Origin: Synchiropus splendidus
Lineage: Eukaryota > Chordata > Actinopteri > Syngnathiformes > Callionymidae
Reading direction: 5' to 3'
NCBI RefSeq assembly: GCF_027744825.2
Contig: NC_071345.1
Span: forward strand, 12,602,501-12,666,500
DNA length: 64,000 nucleotides
Translations under genes and position numbers: made by a program
Notes under the pieces: generated by a model
What the model saw: only the letters and a program-made list of their open reading frames with translations
Databases searched by the model: none
What the model was told of the DNA's origin: nothing
Shown here: in pieces, positions 63,691-64,000 of the stretch
Layout of the letters: the number at the start of each line of letters is the position of its first letter
Position numbering within the stretch: position 1 is the stretch's first letter

Positions 63691-64000
63691 CTTGTAAATT
63701 GAACATCAATATAATGTAAATGAATACAGTTTGTGTGGTCAGATTCATAGTTCCACAATGATCTCAGAAGCGGTGTATAAATGTTGTCATGGGGCAGCAT
63801 TTACTCCCCGTCTTTGAAAAAGTTAGTTTAAAGTAGTTTTGTATTTACATTCTGTAGTATTTGATGCTTTGGATTATGTTCAAGACCACAATGTGCATCA
63901 TCACATTTCTGAATTTTCTTGAATATGACAAATAAAACAAAAAATAACAACAAAATGATAGTGTTTTTTAGGCTTAGGACTTTTGAATTTAGGTGTATTT

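Overview
The window reads as teleost fish nuclear DNA. It is AT-rich, has compact spliced genes with short GT-AG introns, many small inverted-repeat (MITE-like) elements, simple repeats, and no operon-like structure. The species cannot be named from the sequence alone.

Three protein-coding genes can be rebuilt exon by exon in unbroken reading frames. They lie in the order and orientation known for human chromosome 1p34.3 (THRAP3 >, SH3D21 >, < EVA1B). thrap3 is on the plus strand: 10 coding exons, 20983-31036, 884 aa. sh3d21 is on the plus strand: 17 coding exons, 34615-45316, 483 aa, with three SH3 domains, a proline-rich linker and a C-terminal coiled coil. eva1b is on the minus strand: 2 coding exons, 48887-49459, 165 aa. 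sh3d21 and eva1b converge, with about 3 kb between their probable poly(A) sites. The three proteins act separately (RNA processing and transcription in the nucleus, an SH3 adaptor, and a one-pass membrane protein), so the block is conserved neighbourhood rather than a pathway.

The left 20 kb holds no gene I recognise. Two sets of exon-like minus-strand segments with good splice sites are reported at low confidence: 28-422, and 13651-14900 plus a terminal exon at 11270-11565 followed by a poly(A) signal. A relatively CpG-rich segment ending in a splice donor at 17630 is a candidate non-coding first exon of thrap3. The right 14 kb (about 50-64 kb) has no supported gene; it holds a likely solo LTR (56518-57225), inverted-repeat elements, a degenerate trinucleotide tract and a common fish interspersed repeat at the end.

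The most interesting non-genic feature is one inverted-repeat element family found at 27220, 29966, 48485 and 56051 (the last a double copy). Its ends read roughly AGTGATGGGTAGATGAGG, and most copies carry an internal CCACYAGATGGC-like motif that matches the CTCF core. Also notable is an AATAAA one base after the stop codon reached by reading through the last thrap3 intron, which would give a shorter C-terminus.
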